Source: Amycolatopsis arida (GTDB lineage: Bacteria; Actinomycetota; Actinomycetes; Mycobacteriales; Pseudonocardiaceae). Taken from it: 64,000 nt of DNA. The notes below the pieces were generated by a model, which did not search any database, had not been told where the DNA came from, and saw only the letters and a program-made list of their open reading frames with translations. Shown here piece by piece: positions 1 through 8,569 of this stretch. Made by a program: the position numbers and the translations under genes. The first letter of the stretch is position 1; the number at the start of each line of letters is the position of its first letter. Location: assembly GCF_900115565.1 (NCBI RefSeq), contig NZ_FOWW01000001.1, forward strand, positions 625,731-689,730, in the 5' to 3' direction.

Positions 1-402
1 GACAGCACCACCCCGGACGCGGTGCGCACCCGGTCGCTGGCCGAGGAGACGGCGCGGGTGTTCCGGGCGCGGGTGGTGAACCCGCGCTGGCTGGCCGCGA
101 TGCGCCGGCACGGGTACAAGGGCGCGTTCGAGCTGGCCGCGACAGTGGACTACCTGTTCGGCTTCGACGCCACCGCCGGCGTGGTGGACGACTGGATGTA
201 CGAGCGGCTCAGCGAGTCCTATGTGCTCGATCAGCAGAACCAGGAGTTCCTGCGGCAGGCCAACCCCTGGGCGCTGCGCGGCATCATCGAGCGGCTCACC
301 GAGGCCGCCGACCGCGGTCTGTGGGCGAAACCGGACCCCGACCTGCTCGCCCGGATGCGCGAGGTCTACCTGACCCTCGAAGGCGACCTCGAGGACACCT
401 GA
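1..402 (+). CDS. cobN: Cobaltochelatase large subunit CobN, C-terminal end (partial)
   Basis: Only the last 133 codons are present and the frame is open to the left edge. The residues AATVDYLFGFDATAGVVDDW, followed by VLDQ and NPWALRGI and an acidic end (EGDLEDT), are typical of the CobN/magnesium-chelatase H family C-terminus. CobN is the cobalt-binding subunit of the ATP-dependent CobNST complex, which inserts cobalt into hydrogenobyrinic acid diamide in aerobic cobalamin synthesis, in the cytoplasm. The gene is followed at once by a 21-bp repeat array. A cobalamin riboswitch and transporter lie about 50 kb away. Family identity is confident; ChlH is the alternative but makes no sense in a non-phototrophic actinobacterium. 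Confidence 0.88.
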   Translation, partial: DSTTPDAVRTRSLAEETARVFRARVVNPRWLAAMRRHGYKGAFELAATVDYLFGFDATAGVVDDWMYERLSESYVLDQQNQEFLRQANPWALRGIIERLTEAADRGLWAKPDPDLLARMREVYLTLEGDLEDT

Positions 403-417
403 CCCCGTGCCCGCGCC

Positions 418-480
418 CTGCGCACACGTGTCCGCCTCCTGTGCACACGTGTCCGCGGCCTGCGCACATGTGTCGCGTGT
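418..480. repeat. Three-copy 21-bp repeat with palindromic 8-mers
   Basis: Directly after cobN the octamer ACACGTGT occurs at 424-431 and 445-452, with a variant ACATGTGT at 466-473. They sit at an exact 21-bp period in a unit of the form CTGCGCACACGTGTCCGC. Reading through the array gives CAHVSA-type peptide repeats in one frame, but there is no convincing gene. Twenty-one bp is two helical turns, so the palindromes lie on one face of the DNA. It could be an operator array, a transcription end signal or a dispersed minisatellite. Confidence 0.8.
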
Positions 481-515
481 TCGTGCGCGCGAGCCGCCCG
501 TGTCGGGACCGCTCC

Positions 516-773
516 TCACACCGGGCGGGGCTCGGCGGCACCCGGTGCGCCCGCCCGGTCGTCCCAGCGCTGCCGGGTTCCGCCGCGGGGGCGCAGCGAC
601 ACGCCGGCCTCGACGAGGGCGGTGCGGACGAACCCGAAGGAGCGGTTGGTCTCCCGGGCCAGGGCGCGGATGGGGACGCCGGCGCGGTACCGCTCGGCGT
701 ACCAGGCGGCGAGCAGCCGGCGCCGCTCGCCGGTGATCCGCTGGTAGCGGTGCGGTGGCTCCACGTCGGTCAC
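516..773 (-). CDS. Small helix-turn-helix protein
   Basis: An 85-residue protein with a central HTH: IRALARETNRSFGFVRTALVE, written here in part (RALARETNRSFGFVRTAL), followed by VSLRPRGGTRQR. This resembles the short actinobacterial HTH proteins with a resolvase-like helix (RELxxxTGRSYGFVRRLLxEAGVxLRxRGG). The GTG start at 773 overlaps the TGA of the upstream gene (GTGA), so the two are translationally coupled. A DNA-binding role is inferred from the HTH; no target is known, although the divergent inverted repeat at 1304-1353 is a candidate. Confidence 0.75.
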   Translation of the reverse strand: MTDVEPPHRYQRITGERRRLLAAWYAERYRAGVPIRALARETNRSFGFVRTALVEAGVSLRPRGGTRQRWDDRAGAPGAAEPRPV

Positions 774-1276
774 CAGCCGGTGCCGGCGAGCACGTCGACG
801 ATCGTGTCGGCGACCTCCGGCAGCGGCACGAACTGCCCGCTCGGCGCGTCGACGACCCACACCAGCTCGCGCTCGTCGTCGACGTACGCGGTGCCGCGGT
901 CGAGCCGCTCCGGGTTCGTGACGACCAACCCGGCGAAGGCTTCCATGGCCACCCTGTCGGTATAGACCTTCATGGCGACCGACATCCCGGCCGCGGTCAG
1001 CCCGTCGGCGATGGCCCGGTTGAACGATCCGGTGCCGCAGGACACGGGCCGGTCGACGGCGGCCAGCAGCCGCAGACTCGCGCGGACCATCGCGGCCGGG
1101 CGGGCGTCGCGCGGGCGGAGGTACCACTCGACGCTGCCGTCGTCGTCGACGCTCAGCGAGCCGCCGGGCACGGCGATCCGGCCGCGCCACGGTTCCTGGT
1201 CGGCCACCGGCACGTCCCGTTCCGCCAGCAGGTCGGCGACCCGGAGGATCGCACTGGAGTGGTCGGTCATCGGCAT
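770..1276 (-). CDS. Uncharacterised 168-residue protein
   Basis: I do not recognise a named family. The protein is soluble, without a signal peptide or membrane segment. Visible motifs are SVEWYLRPRDARPAAMVRAS near the middle and a conserved-looking NPERLDRGTAYVDDERE stretch toward the end. The ATG at 1276 was chosen because GGGAG lies 6 bp upstream; an in-frame ATG at 1270 has no such site. The gene is divergent from the DUF5753 regulator, ends in a 4-bp overlap with the HTH gene, and so forms a two-gene operon with it. Confidence 0.7.
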   Translation of the reverse strand: MPMTDHSSAILRVADLLAERDVPVADQEPWRGRIAVPGGSLSVDDDGSVEWYLRPRDARPAAMVRASLRLLAAVDRPVSCGTGSFNRAIADGLTAAGMSVAMKVYTDRVAMEAFAGLVVTNPERLDRGTAYVDDERELVWVVDAPSGQFVPLPEVADTIVDVLAGTGW

Positions 1277-1303
1277 GACGTCTCCCTTCGCGGTCGGTGT
1301 TGC

Positions 1304-1353
1304 ACGTGTCACAGGCTGCCGCCGCGGCGCTACGATCGGAACCAGTGACACGT
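1304..1353. promoter_or_regulatory. Inverted repeat in a divergent promoter region
   Basis: ACGTGTCAC (1304-1312) and GTGACACGT (1345-1353) form a perfect 9-bp inverted repeat with a 32-bp spacer. It lies in the 135-bp gap between the uncharacterised gene at 770-1276 and the XRE regulator. A possible plus-strand promoter is TGTCAC (1307-1312) with TACGAT (1331-1336), 18 bp apart, which would put the operator over the -35 box. Binding by one of the two adjacent HTH proteins is an inference. Confidence 0.5.
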
Positions 1354-1411
1354 CGAATACGCAAGGTGAAGGACTGCTGATCCTCACCGGGTGCGGGTGA
1401 GGACTTCACGG

Positions 1412-2200
1412 ATGGCTCCGAAACGGCACAGCACGCTGCAGTTCTGGGGGCGGGAGCTGGCGACCGCCCGCGAGAGGTGCGGGCTCAGTCAGGACGCGCT
1501 GGCGCAGCGGATGTACGTCTCGCCGTCGCTGGTGGCCATGTGGGAGACCGGGCGGCGCACCCCGAAGGCCGAGGACCTGACCCGTTGCGAGGAGATCGTC
1601 GGCAGCAACGGCTACCTGTCCCGCCTGCTGTCGGAACTGGTCTCCCGCGATGTGCCGCAACAGTGGATGGGCAAGTGGATCGAGGTGGAATCCCGGGCCA
1701 CCACTCTCTTGTCCTTCCAACCCACCGTCATCGACGGCTTACTCCAAACCGAGGACTACGCCCGTGCGATGCTCGAAGACGACGACCTGGTACAGGTTCG
1801 GATGGAACGGCAACGAGTCTTGGGAGATGGAGAGCCACCCATGCTCGTGGTGGTTCTGCCCGAGTACGTGCTGCGCCAACAGGTGGGTACCGCCACCGTG
1901 ATGCGGGAGCAGATGCTGCACTTGGCCGAGATAGCTCGCCAACCACGCGTGGTGGTGCAGGTGGTGCCACCCGACGCCTCAGCCAGTGCCAAGTTCACCG
2001 GGCCGTTCGTGGTCGCCAGCTTCGACGGCGGCAACGAGGTGGCATACGTGGACAACCAGCTCCGTGGGGAGGTGGTGGAGCGGCCGGACGACGTGGCACA
2101 GTTACGACAGGTGTTCGAGCTGTTCCGCTCCGACGCGCTGTCCAAGCGGCAGTCGATCGAGCTGATCGAGAAGGTGGCAGACCAATGGGCGACATCCTGA
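1412..2200 (+). CDS. XRE-family regulator with DUF5753 domain
   Basis: A 262-residue protein. Residues about 12-65 are a Cro/C1-type HTH (LSQDALAQRMYVSPSLVAMWE). The remainder is the DUF5753 domain typical of WhiJ-like/Scr1-type regulators (LQTEDYARAM, AYVDNQLRGEV). In Streptomyces such proteins are paired with small DUF397 proteins and act as repressors relieved by the partner. Here a DUF397 gene overlaps the 3' end by 16 bp. The ATG at 1412 has GAGGA 8 bp upstream; an earlier GTG at 1391 has none. Confidence 0.92.
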   Translation: MAPKRHSTLQFWGRELATARERCGLSQDALAQRMYVSPSLVAMWETGRRTPKAEDLTRCEEIVGSNGYLSRLLSELVSRDVPQQWMGKWIEVESRATTLLSFQPTVIDGLLQTEDYARAMLEDDDLVQVRMERQRVLGDGEPPMLVVVLPEYVLRQQVGTATVMREQMLHLAEIARQPRVVVQVVPPDASASAKFTGPFVVASFDGGNEVAYVDNQLRGEVVERPDDVAQLRQVFELFRSDALSKRQSIELIEKVADQWATS

Positions 2201-2415
2201 CCTGGCGCAAGTCCTCCTACACCGGTTCCAACGGGGGCACCTGCGTCGAGGTCGCCTGGCGCAGGTCCTCCTACAGCACGGCCAACGGCGGTGCCTGCGT
2301 GGAGGTCGCCGGCCGGGACCAGCGCACCGGCGTGCGCGACTCCAAGGCCCCGGGCTCGGGCGAGCTGTGGTTCCCCGCGGCCGCCTGGCGGGCCTTCCTC
2401 ACCGAACTGCGGTAG
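2185..2415 (+). CDS. DUF397 protein with a duplicated N-terminal half
   Basis: A 76-residue partner of the upstream DUF5753 regulator, whose last 16 bp it overlaps. DUF397 proteins normally have one WRKSSYSGSNGGxCVEVA unit and then a GVRDSK and AWRAFL end. Here the first unit occurs twice in tandem (from WRKSSYTGSNG and again from WRRSSYSTANG) before GVRDSKAPG and AAWRAFLTELR. The doubling is an exact 54-bp tandem duplication at DNA level. Function as a regulator of its partner is known for the family; the effect of the extra half is unknown. Confidence 0.9.
   Translation: MGDILTWRKSSYTGSNGGTCVEVAWRRSSYSTANGGACVEVAGRDQRTGVRDSKAPGSGELWFPAAAWRAFLTELR
2203..2310 (+). repeat. 54-bp in-frame tandem duplication inside the DUF397 gene
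   Basis: Unit 1 is 2203-2256 and unit 2 is 2257-2310. They align without gaps and each encodes 18 residues starting with Trp-Arg. The divergence between copies, mostly at third positions and in the SYTGSN/SYSTAN segment, indicates that the duplication is not recent. Confidence 0.85.
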
Positions 2416-2494
2416 CCGGGCCGATCGGGCGATAACGCCTCCCGCAGTGCGTCCGGTTGGCTACCCTGTGTTCGGTCGGTTGAGGGAGGACGAC

Positions 2495-2959
2495 GTGACC
2501 GAAACGGGGAGCTGGCTGTCCGACGTGACCTTCTGGGTCGACGGCAAGGCATCATCACCCGCCACAGGCGGCGGAGGCAGCGGCGGCGCCGACACCGGCG
2601 GCGGTGGTGGCGGCGGCTTCAGCCTCACCCGCGACGAGGCCGAATCCCTCCTCCGCGAATGCCGCGGGATCCTCGACGACCTACGGGCATGTGAAGAGCG
2701 CGCTGCCGGTCTGACGCGAATGGGTCCGCCAGCCCAGGACCCGGCCAGTGTGGCGCTGAACAAGGCGTTCGTCGGTGACGGCAGTGACCCCGGCGCGTTC
2801 GGCTACGGCCACGGCCACATCAAGAAGGAAATCGCCTACCTCGAGGAACTGATCGACCGGCTGCGACGCGCACTAAACGATATCGACGACGCCGATGACG
2901 TCGCCGCACGTCAGGTCGGCCGAGCCGGCGGGAACAGCGAGGAAGGGTACATTCAGTGA
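2495..2959 (+). CDS. Glycine-rich coiled-coil protein of the ESX-type operon
   Basis: A 154-residue protein and the first gene of a tightly overlapping four-gene operon. It has a short N-terminus, a Gly-rich linker (about residues 25-47) and a helical region with charged repeats (LTRDEAESLLRECRGILDDL and later EIAYLEELIDRLRRALNDI), consistent with a coiled coil like WXG100 or other ESX-partner proteins. No WxG motif is visible. The GTG at 2495 follows GGGAGGA. Its 3' end overlaps the next gene by 4 bp (GTGA). The role is inferred from context: a partner of the PPE-like protein at 3585. Confidence 0.75.
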   Translation: MTETGSWLSDVTFWVDGKASSPATGGGGSGGADTGGGGGGGFSLTRDEAESLLRECRGILDDLRACEERAAGLTRMGPPAQDPASVALNKAFVGDGSDPGAFGYGHGHIKKEIAYLEELIDRLRRALNDIDDADDVAARQVGRAGGNSEEGYIQ

Positions 2960-3585
2960 AGTTCAGCACCATGGTGGTAGCCGTGATAGCCGTGGCGTTG
3001 GTTGGCGGCTGTTCACCGGGGGAGGCTGGCTCACCCTCTCCCGCTGAGCTTTCCACCACCAGCGGGTCGAACGGTCCGGACACCTCGGACCCGCCACACA
3101 GCGGAGCCCCCAAGGTCACCAACCCCCTCCCCGAGTCGGTCCTCTCCGGTAGCCCCTGCGACGCCCTCACCCGCCAACAGGTCGAAGACGCCCTCGGAAA
3201 GAACGCAGGTCACGGTGAACTCGATGCCGACTTCGCCCCCGGTCCGACCTGCCGGTGGAGCAACCTCGAAACCGGCGCGGGGTTCAGCGTGTTCTTCGGC
3301 ACGAAGACCCGGCAAGGGTTGAGCGACTTCTACCAGAACACCCGACCGCAGATGAAGGTGTGGCGAGAGATCCCCTCGGTCCGGGGCTACCCGGCGGTGG
3401 CGTTTCGGTTCGATGCCGATCCGGAATCGTCGTGCACGGTCGCGGTGGGCATTGCCGACACCTACGACGTATCGGTAGCGGTCTCCACACCCATTCGGCG
3501 CCGGCCGGACAGTGATCCGTGCGTGCCCGCCGAGCGGTTGGCGGGGGAGTTGGTCGGAAACCTCGAACAGAAGGCGGGGCGCTGA
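2956..3585 (+). CDS. DUF3558 lipoprotein
   Basis: A 209-residue lipoprotein. A short signal peptide ends in the lipobox VGGC with Cys19 as lipidation site. A Ser/Thr/Pro-rich linker follows, then the DUF3558 domain (SPCDALTRQQVEDALG, CRWSN). DUF3558 lipoproteins are common in mycobacteria and Pseudonocardiaceae and often accompany ESX genes; their function is unknown. The gene overlaps both neighbours (4 bp and 1 bp), so it is co-translated with the PPE-like and EspG genes. Confidence 0.88.
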   Translation: MKFSTMVVAVIAVALVGGCSPGEAGSPSPAELSTTSGSNGPDTSDPPHSGAPKVTNPLPESVLSGSPCDALTRQQVEDALGKNAGHGELDADFAPGPTCRWSNLETGAGFSVFFGTKTRQGLSDFYQNTRPQMKVWREIPSVRGYPAVAFRFDADPESSCTVAVGIADTYDVSVAVSTPIRRRPDSDPCVPAERLAGELVGNLEQKAGR

Positions 3586-4892
3586 TGGAATCGGTCGGCA
3601 GAAGCATCGCGGCGGCGATGGCCGAGCTCATTCAGCGAGAGGCCATGCCGATCCCGGAGCTGGTGCGGCAGGTGCAGGCTGGTCGAGCCGAGGACTGGTA
3701 CACCGGATCGGGCACGGCGCAGGAGTTGGCCGGCGCGCACGAGGAGGCCAGCACGCGGTTGCGCAAAGTGCTCACCGGCCTGGAATCGGTGTGGACCGGG
3801 GCCGGGGCGGATGCCGGGCGGGCCAAGCTCCAACCGATGGTGGAGGTGACCGATGCCGCGTCGCAGGCGTATGACGGCAACGCGCGGGTGGCCACCGAGG
3901 GCGCGTCGGGGTTCGAGGAGATGAAGCGGTCGTTGGTGCCGATGCCCGAGCGGCCGCCGACGCGGGACTTCCTCGACCACGCCTCGCCGTGGGAGACCGA
4001 CACCGAGGAGCGGATCCGCCAGTACCGGGCGGTGGAGGAGCAGAACCTCCAGCGCTACCAGGCCTACGACCAGCAGACGCAGGCGGCGGGGTCGGGCCTG
4101 GCGCGGGACTACGGCCAGCTGGGCGCCTTCGACGGCGAGGTCACCCTCGACACCAGTCCGGCCAGTGACACCGGTACCGACGGCCGGCGCGACCCCGGCC
4201 AGCCGCGCACCCCGGCCGGCTCGGCGTGGGCGCCACCGCCGTCCCCACGGCACCAGCCGGACATCCCAACACAGCCCGGGACACCGGCGCCCGCCAGCGG
4301 CGATGGCGGTGGGACCTCGACCCGGCCGGGTGCGGACGAGTCGACGCACACCTCCCGGGTGGTGCCTCCGGCGGCCCACCAGCCCTCCTGGAGCCCGCCG
4401 GGCGGCTCCCAGCCCACGCCACCGCCCGGCCCCGGCCCCACCGGCGGTCCGCCCGGCACGGGCACCTACACCAGCCCCTACCCGCCCGGACGCACCAGCG
4501 GCATCGGGGCCTCCCCCGGTGGCCGCTCCGGCGGTGGGCCGCTTTCCGGCGGCCGCTCGGCCGGCGTGGGCGGACCCGCCGGCCCGGGCGCGCCGCGCGG
4601 TGGTGGGGCGCCGGCGCCGGGCAAGCTCACCGGCGCGGCACCCGGCGGCGGCCCGACTCCGGCGGGAACTGCCCCGGGCACGCGCCCGGGCGCGGGTGGC
4701 GGCCGGGCCGGGATGCCGATGGGCGGCATGGCGCCGGCCGCCGGCGGGGGCGGCAAGAGCAGCGACTCCGACCACCAGCGCAAGTACGTCCAGCCCAGCG
4801 ACGAGCACTTCGTCCTGGTCACCGACGGCGAGAAGCTGCGCGACCCGGAGACCGGCATGGCCGTCACCCCGCCCACCCTCGGCCGGCCGTGA
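3585..4892 (+). CDS. PPE-like/WXG-type ESX substrate with a long Pro/Gly-rich tail
   Basis: A 435-residue protein. Residues 1-200 are helical and carry a WTG motif (W70-T71-G72) in a helix-turn-helix hairpin setting typical of PPE and WXG100 domains. Residues about 200-400 are low-complexity Pro/Gly/Ala with many PG and GG repeats. A short conserved end (about 405-435) reads KYVQPSDEHFVLVTDG and then DPETGMAVTPP. The ATG overlaps the previous TGA by 1 bp and the stop overlaps espG by 4 bp. PPE proteins are secreted through ESX systems with EspG as chaperone, and the gene order here supports that; no ESX core gene is in this window. Confidence 0.85.
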   Translation: MESVGRSIAAAMAELIQREAMPIPELVRQVQAGRAEDWYTGSGTAQELAGAHEEASTRLRKVLTGLESVWTGAGADAGRAKLQPMVEVTDAASQAYDGNARVATEGASGFEEMKRSLVPMPERPPTRDFLDHASPWETDTEERIRQYRAVEEQNLQRYQAYDQQTQAAGSGLARDYGQLGAFDGEVTLDTSPASDTGTDGRRDPGQPRTPAGSAWAPPPSPRHQPDIPTQPGTPAPASGDGGGTSTRPGADESTHTSRVVPPAAHQPSWSPPGGSQPTPPPGPGPTGGPPGTGTYTSPYPPGRTSGIGASPGGRSGGGPLSGGRSAGVGGPAGPGAPRGGGAPAPGKLTGAAPGGGPTPAGTAPGTRPGAGGGRAGMPMGGMAPAAGGGGKSSDSDHQRKYVQPSDEHFVLVTDGEKLRDPETGMAVTPPTLGRP

Positions 4893-5635
4893 CCGGAGAC
4901 TACCGACCACTGCCGCTGCCCCGACTGGCGCTACTGCGCACCTGGGCCGACGAAGGGCTCGGCGAGCCGCACCCGGTGCTCGGCGGCAACGGGTACTACC
5001 TGCCCGCCGCGGCCAGCGCGAAACTGGACCGGCTGTGCGGCCAGTGGTACGAGGACCTGGGCCTGTCCGCCGGCGGTCGGCTCGCCCGACCGTTCCGCCG
5101 CCTCCTGCGCACCCTCGCCGACGCCGGCCGGGAGGTCTACTGCTGGAGTAGCTTCGCCGAGCCATCCCGTGACCAGGCCGTCCTCGTCGCCGTCCGGGAC
5201 GACACCGCCGCCCGGCTCGTCGTCAGGGGCGGCCTCACCTGGCTGGACACTGTGGACACCGACCGTTGGCTCGAGGAGTTCCTGGCCACCCTGCCCGCGG
5301 CACCACCGGCACCGGCCCGCCCACTCACCGTCGAGAAGTCCACACTGGACTCCCCCGGCGACCCGCTCGCCGAGGACGACCCCGCCGCGGACCTCCGCGA
5401 CTGGCTCGCCGCGGAACGGGACGCCGTCCACCAGGTGTTCACCGCGGTCCGCGAGCCGGAGGGGCGACGGGTCCGCGGACTCCGCCTCACGATCCTCGAT
5501 CTCACCCACCACGGGCGAATCGTGACCTTCCTCCGCGACGGTACGCTCGGCCAGGATGTCCACCTTCGCCCGGGCACCACCGGTGAGATCACCGCGGCGC
5601 TGGACGGCCTCGGAACGGAGATCGCGCGCCGCTGA
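4889..5635 (+). CDS. EspG-family ESX secretion chaperone
   Basis: A 248-residue cytosolic protein of the EspG family, recognisable from LPLPRLALLRTWADEGLG near the start and a C-terminal RIVTFLRDGTLGQDVHLRPGT segment. EspG proteins bind the tips of PE/PPE heterodimers and keep them soluble until secretion. It is the last gene of the operon; the GTG start overlaps the PPE-like stop (GTGA). Partner specificity for the protein at 3585-4892 follows from coupling and is inferred. Confidence 0.85.
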   Translation: MTGDYRPLPLPRLALLRTWADEGLGEPHPVLGGNGYYLPAAASAKLDRLCGQWYEDLGLSAGGRLARPFRRLLRTLADAGREVYCWSSFAEPSRDQAVLVAVRDDTAARLVVRGGLTWLDTVDTDRWLEEFLATLPAAPPAPARPLTVEKSTLDSPGDPLAEDDPAADLRDWLAAERDAVHQVFTAVREPEGRRVRGLRLTILDLTHHGRIVTFLRDGTLGQDVHLRPGTTGEITAALDGLGTEIARR

Positions 5636-5641
5636 CGGCGC

Positions 5642-6064
5642 TCAGGCCCGGCGCTCGGCCGTGCAAGCCAGCCCTTCGGTCTCCTGTGTCACGTACCGCC
5701 GGGTGAGCCCCCCGGCCAGCCGCCCGACGACCGGGGCGAGCGGGCCGGACTGCTCCAGCACCAGCGTGAGCACCACCCCGTCGCCGTCCGGCGTGAGCAG
5801 GTGCCGGCCCACCGTGGTCACCCCCACCGACCGGGAACGCCAGGTGAACTCGCGGTGCTCGACCAGGTCGGTGACCTCCCAGACCGCCGGCGGCAGCCGC
5901 GGCTGCCGCACCCTGGCCCTGCTGCCCACGCGCAACGGCCCGCCGTCCAGCCGGCGCACCGACGTCATCGACGGCGTCGACTCCGGCCAGCGCTCGACGT
6001 CCACCAGCACCGCCCACGCCACGTCGGCCGCGGCCGTGATCCGCCGCGAGGTCTCGAACCGCAT
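5642..6064 (-). CDS. SRPBCC-family (polyketide cyclase/START-like) protein
   Basis: A 140-residue single-domain protein with the N-terminal pattern of SRPBCC proteins (RRITAAADVAWAVLVDVERW, then PSMTSVRRLDGG). The fold forms a deep hydrophobic pocket; substrates differ widely, so no specific activity can be assigned. It ends only 6 bp from the EspG stop on the opposite strand and is followed by the SDR gene, which is transcribed in the same direction 24 bp upstream. Confidence 0.85.
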   Translation of the reverse strand: MRFETSRRITAAADVAWAVLVDVERWPESTPSMTSVRRLDGGPLRVGSRARVRQPRLPPAVWEVTDLVEHREFTWRSRSVGVTTVGRHLLTPDGDGVVLTLVLEQSGPLAPVVGRLAGGLTRRYVTQETEGLACTAERRA

Positions 6065-6088
6065 GCCGGCACGCTACCGCGCCACGCG

Positions 6089-6781
6089 TCAGCCGCGGCC
6101 CCACACGGGCACCTGGGCGCCGCTCACCACGCCGGAGGAGTCGCCGCACAGGAAAACGATCGTTTTCGCGATCTCCTCCGGCGCCACCCAACCACTCCGG
6201 TCGGCGTTCGGCATGGCCGTGCGGTTGGCCGGGGTGTCGATCACGCCCGGCAGCACGGCGTTGGCGCGGATACCGTCCCCGCGGTACTCGGCGTCCAGCG
6301 CCGCCACGAACGCCAGCACCGCCGCCTTCGCGGTCACGTACCCCGCGGCGCCGGGGAACGGCCGCACCGCGGCCCGACTGGACAGGCACACGACCGACCC
6401 ACCGCCGCCAGCCACCAGGTGCGGGATCGCCGCCTGCGACACGAGGTAGGTCGGCCGCAGGTTGAGCCGCAGCTGCCACTCGAAGTCCTCGACCGGCGCC
6501 TCGTGCACCTTCGGCCCCATCCCGAACCCGCCGACCAGGTTGACCACGGCACGCAGCGGCGCGCCCGGTTCCCCCGCCGCGAGCTCGACGCAGCGTGCCA
6601 CGTCGGCCGGCTCGAACAGGTCGGCCCGCACCAGTTCCAACCCGTCCGCGGCACCCAGCCGATCGCGGCCCTCCTCGCGGGTCCACGGCACCACCACCCG
6701 CCAGCCCTCGGCGAGCAACGTCCGCGTGACGGCCGTGCCGAGCCCACCGGTGCCGCCGGTCACCAGCGCCGTCCGGCTCAC
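6089..6781 (-). CDS. Short-chain dehydrogenase/reductase
   Basis: A 230-residue classical SDR. The cofactor motif is TGGTGGLG near the N-terminus, NLVGG replaces the usual NNAG, and YVTAK is the catalytic YxxxK. The start GTG at 6781 overlaps the ilvD stop by 4 bp, so it is co-translated with ilvD. The substrate is unknown; being coupled to ilvD does not prove a role in branched-chain amino acid synthesis. Confidence 0.9.
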   Translation of the reverse strand: MSRTALVTGGTGGLGTAVTRTLLAEGWRVVVPWTREEGRDRLGAADGLELVRADLFEPADVARCVELAAGEPGAPLRAVVNLVGGFGMGPKVHEAPVEDFEWQLRLNLRPTYLVSQAAIPHLVAGGGGSVVCLSSRAAVRPFPGAAGYVTAKAAVLAFVAALDAEYRGDGIRANAVLPGVIDTPANRTAMPNADRSGWVAPEEIAKTIVFLCGDSSGVVSGAQVPVWGRG

Positions 6782-8463
6782 GAGCACACCGCCCCGCGGG
6801 CCGCCGAACCGACCAGCCGCGCGTACTTGCTCAGCACACCGGTGCGGCGCGGCACCTCCGGCGGCCGCCAGCCCTCCCGGCGGCGGGCCAGCTCCGCGTC
6901 GTCGACCAGCAGGTCGAGCGTGCGCGCCGCCATGTCCAACACGATCGGGTCGCCGTCGCGAACGAAGGCGATCGGCCCGCCGTGCGCCGCCTCCGGCGCG
7001 ACGTGCCCCACGCACAACCCGGTGGTCCCGCCGGAGAACCGCCCGTCGGTGAGCAGCAGCACGTCCTTGCCCAGCCCGGCCCCCTTGATCGCCCCGGTGA
7101 CCGCGAGCATCTCCCGCATGCCCGGCCCACCGCGCGGGCCCTCGTAGCGAATCACCACCACGTCCCCCGCCTTCAGCTCGGGCAGCGCGTCCATCGCCGC
7201 CTGCTCACCGTCGAACACCCGCGCCGTGCCCTCGAACCGCGCGGTGTCGAAGCCGGCACTCTTCACCACGGCCCCCTCCGGCGCGAGGCTGCCGTGCAGG
7301 ATAGTCAGCCCGCCGGTCGGGTGGATCGGGTCGGACAGCCGGCGCAGTACGGTCCCGTCCAGCTCCGGCGGCGCCAACTCGGCGAGGTTCTCCGCCACCG
7401 TGCGACCGGTGACGGTGAGGCAGTCGCCGTGCAGCAGCCCCGCGTCCAGCAGCGCCTTCATCACCACCGGTACCCCGCCGACCCGATCCACCGCCGTCAT
7501 CACGTGCCGGCCGAACGGCTTGACGTCGGCCAGGTGCGGCACCTTGTCCCCGACCCGGGTGAAGTCGCCGAGGGTGAGCGGCACCTCGGCCTCGTGCGCG
7601 ATCGCCAGCAGGTGCAGCACGGCGTTGGTGGACCCGCCGAGCGCCATCACCACGGCGATCGCGTTCTCGAACGCCTCGCGGGTGAGGATGTCCCGCGCGG
7701 TGTGCCCCCGCCGCAGCATCCCGACCACCGCCTCGCCGCTGGCTCGGGCGAACCGGTCGCGGCGCCGATCCACCGACGGCGGGCTGGCCGACCCCGGCAG
7801 CGACATGCCGAGCGCCTCGGCCGCGCACGCCATGGTGTTCGCGGTGTACATCCCGCCGCAGGCGCCCTCACCGGGGCAGATGGCCCGCTCGATCCGGTCC
7901 ACCTCGTCCCGGGAGATGAGGCCGCGGGCGCACGCGCCGACCGCCTCGAACGCGTCGATGATCGTCACCTCGCGGCCGTCCACGCTGCCCGGCAGGATCG
8001 AGCCGGCGTAGAGGAACACCGCCGCCACGTCGAGCCGCGCGGCACCCATCAGCATCCCCGGCAGGCTCTTGTCGCACCCAGCGAGCAGCACGGCGCCGTC
8101 CAGCCGCTCGGCCTCCATCACCGTCTCCACCGAGTCGGCGATGATCTCTCGGGACACCAGCGAGAAGTGCATGCCCACGTGGCCCATGGAGATGCCGTCG
8201 GAGACGGAGATGGTGCCGAACTCCATCGGGAAGCCGCCGGCCGCGTGCACGCCCTGCTTGCTGGCCCCGGCCAGCCGCTGCAGTGACAGGTTGCACGGGG
8301 TGATCTCGTTCCACGACGAGGCGATCCCGACCTGCGGCTTGGCGAAGTCGTCGTCGCCCATCCCCACGGCGCGCAGCATGCCGCGGGCGGCGGCACGCTC
8401 GATGCCGTCGGTGACCTCGCGGCTGCGCGGCTTGATGTCGGGCTTGCTGTCCGTGTCGGCCAT
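6778..8463 (-). CDS. ilvD: Dihydroxy-acid dehydratase
   Basis: A 561-residue enzyme that dehydrates 2,3-dihydroxy-isovalerate and 2,3-dihydroxy-3-methylvalerate to the 2-keto acids of valine and isoleucine synthesis. Iron-sulfur ligand cysteines are visible at C57 (ITPCNL), C130 (GCDKSLPGM) and C202 ([14 protein letters not shown]). The C-terminal [14 protein letters not shown] block is typical. It is divergent from tex and overlaps the downstream SDR. Edd and other sugar-acid dehydratases share the family but the motifs and length fit IlvD best. Confidence 0.95.
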   Translation of the reverse strand: MADTDSKPDIKPRSREVTDGIERAAARGMLRAVGMGDDDFAKPQVGIASSWNEITPCNLSLQRLAGASKQGVHAAGGFPMEFGTISVSDGISMGHVGMHFSLVSREIIADSVETVMEAERLDGAVLLAGCDKSLPGMLMGAARLDVAAVFLYAGSILPGSVDGREVTIIDAFEAVGACARGLISRDEVDRIERAICPGEGACGGMYTANTMACAAEALGMSLPGSASPPSVDRRRDRFARASGEAVVGMLRRGHTARDILTREAFENAIAVVMALGGSTNAVLHLLAIAHEAEVPLTLGDFTRVGDKVPHLADVKPFGRHVMTAVDRVGGVPVVMKALLDAGLLHGDCLTVTGRTVAENLAELAPPELDGTVLRRLSDPIHPTGGLTILHGSLAPEGAVVKSAGFDTARFEGTARVFDGEQAAMDALPELKAGDVVVIRYEGPRGGPGMREMLAVTGAIKGAGLGKDVLLLTDGRFSGGTTGLCVGHVAPEAAHGGPIAFVRDGDPIVLDMAARTLDLLVDDAELARRREGWRPPEVPRRTGVLSKYARLVGSAARGAVCS

Positions 8464-8569
8464 GCCCCGATGATGCCGTAGAGGTCAGCGCGCGGCCCGC
8501 CGGGCCGAACCGGCAGAATGCCGGTCGGCCGCGCGAGAGGCCGCACGACGAGAGGCAGGGCGAGAGACG

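Noticed and set aside
407-736. Open frame with CAHVSA peptide repeats after cobN
   Set aside because: It is the translation of a 21-bp DNA repeat, has no plausible start signal and overlaps the HTH gene in antisense.
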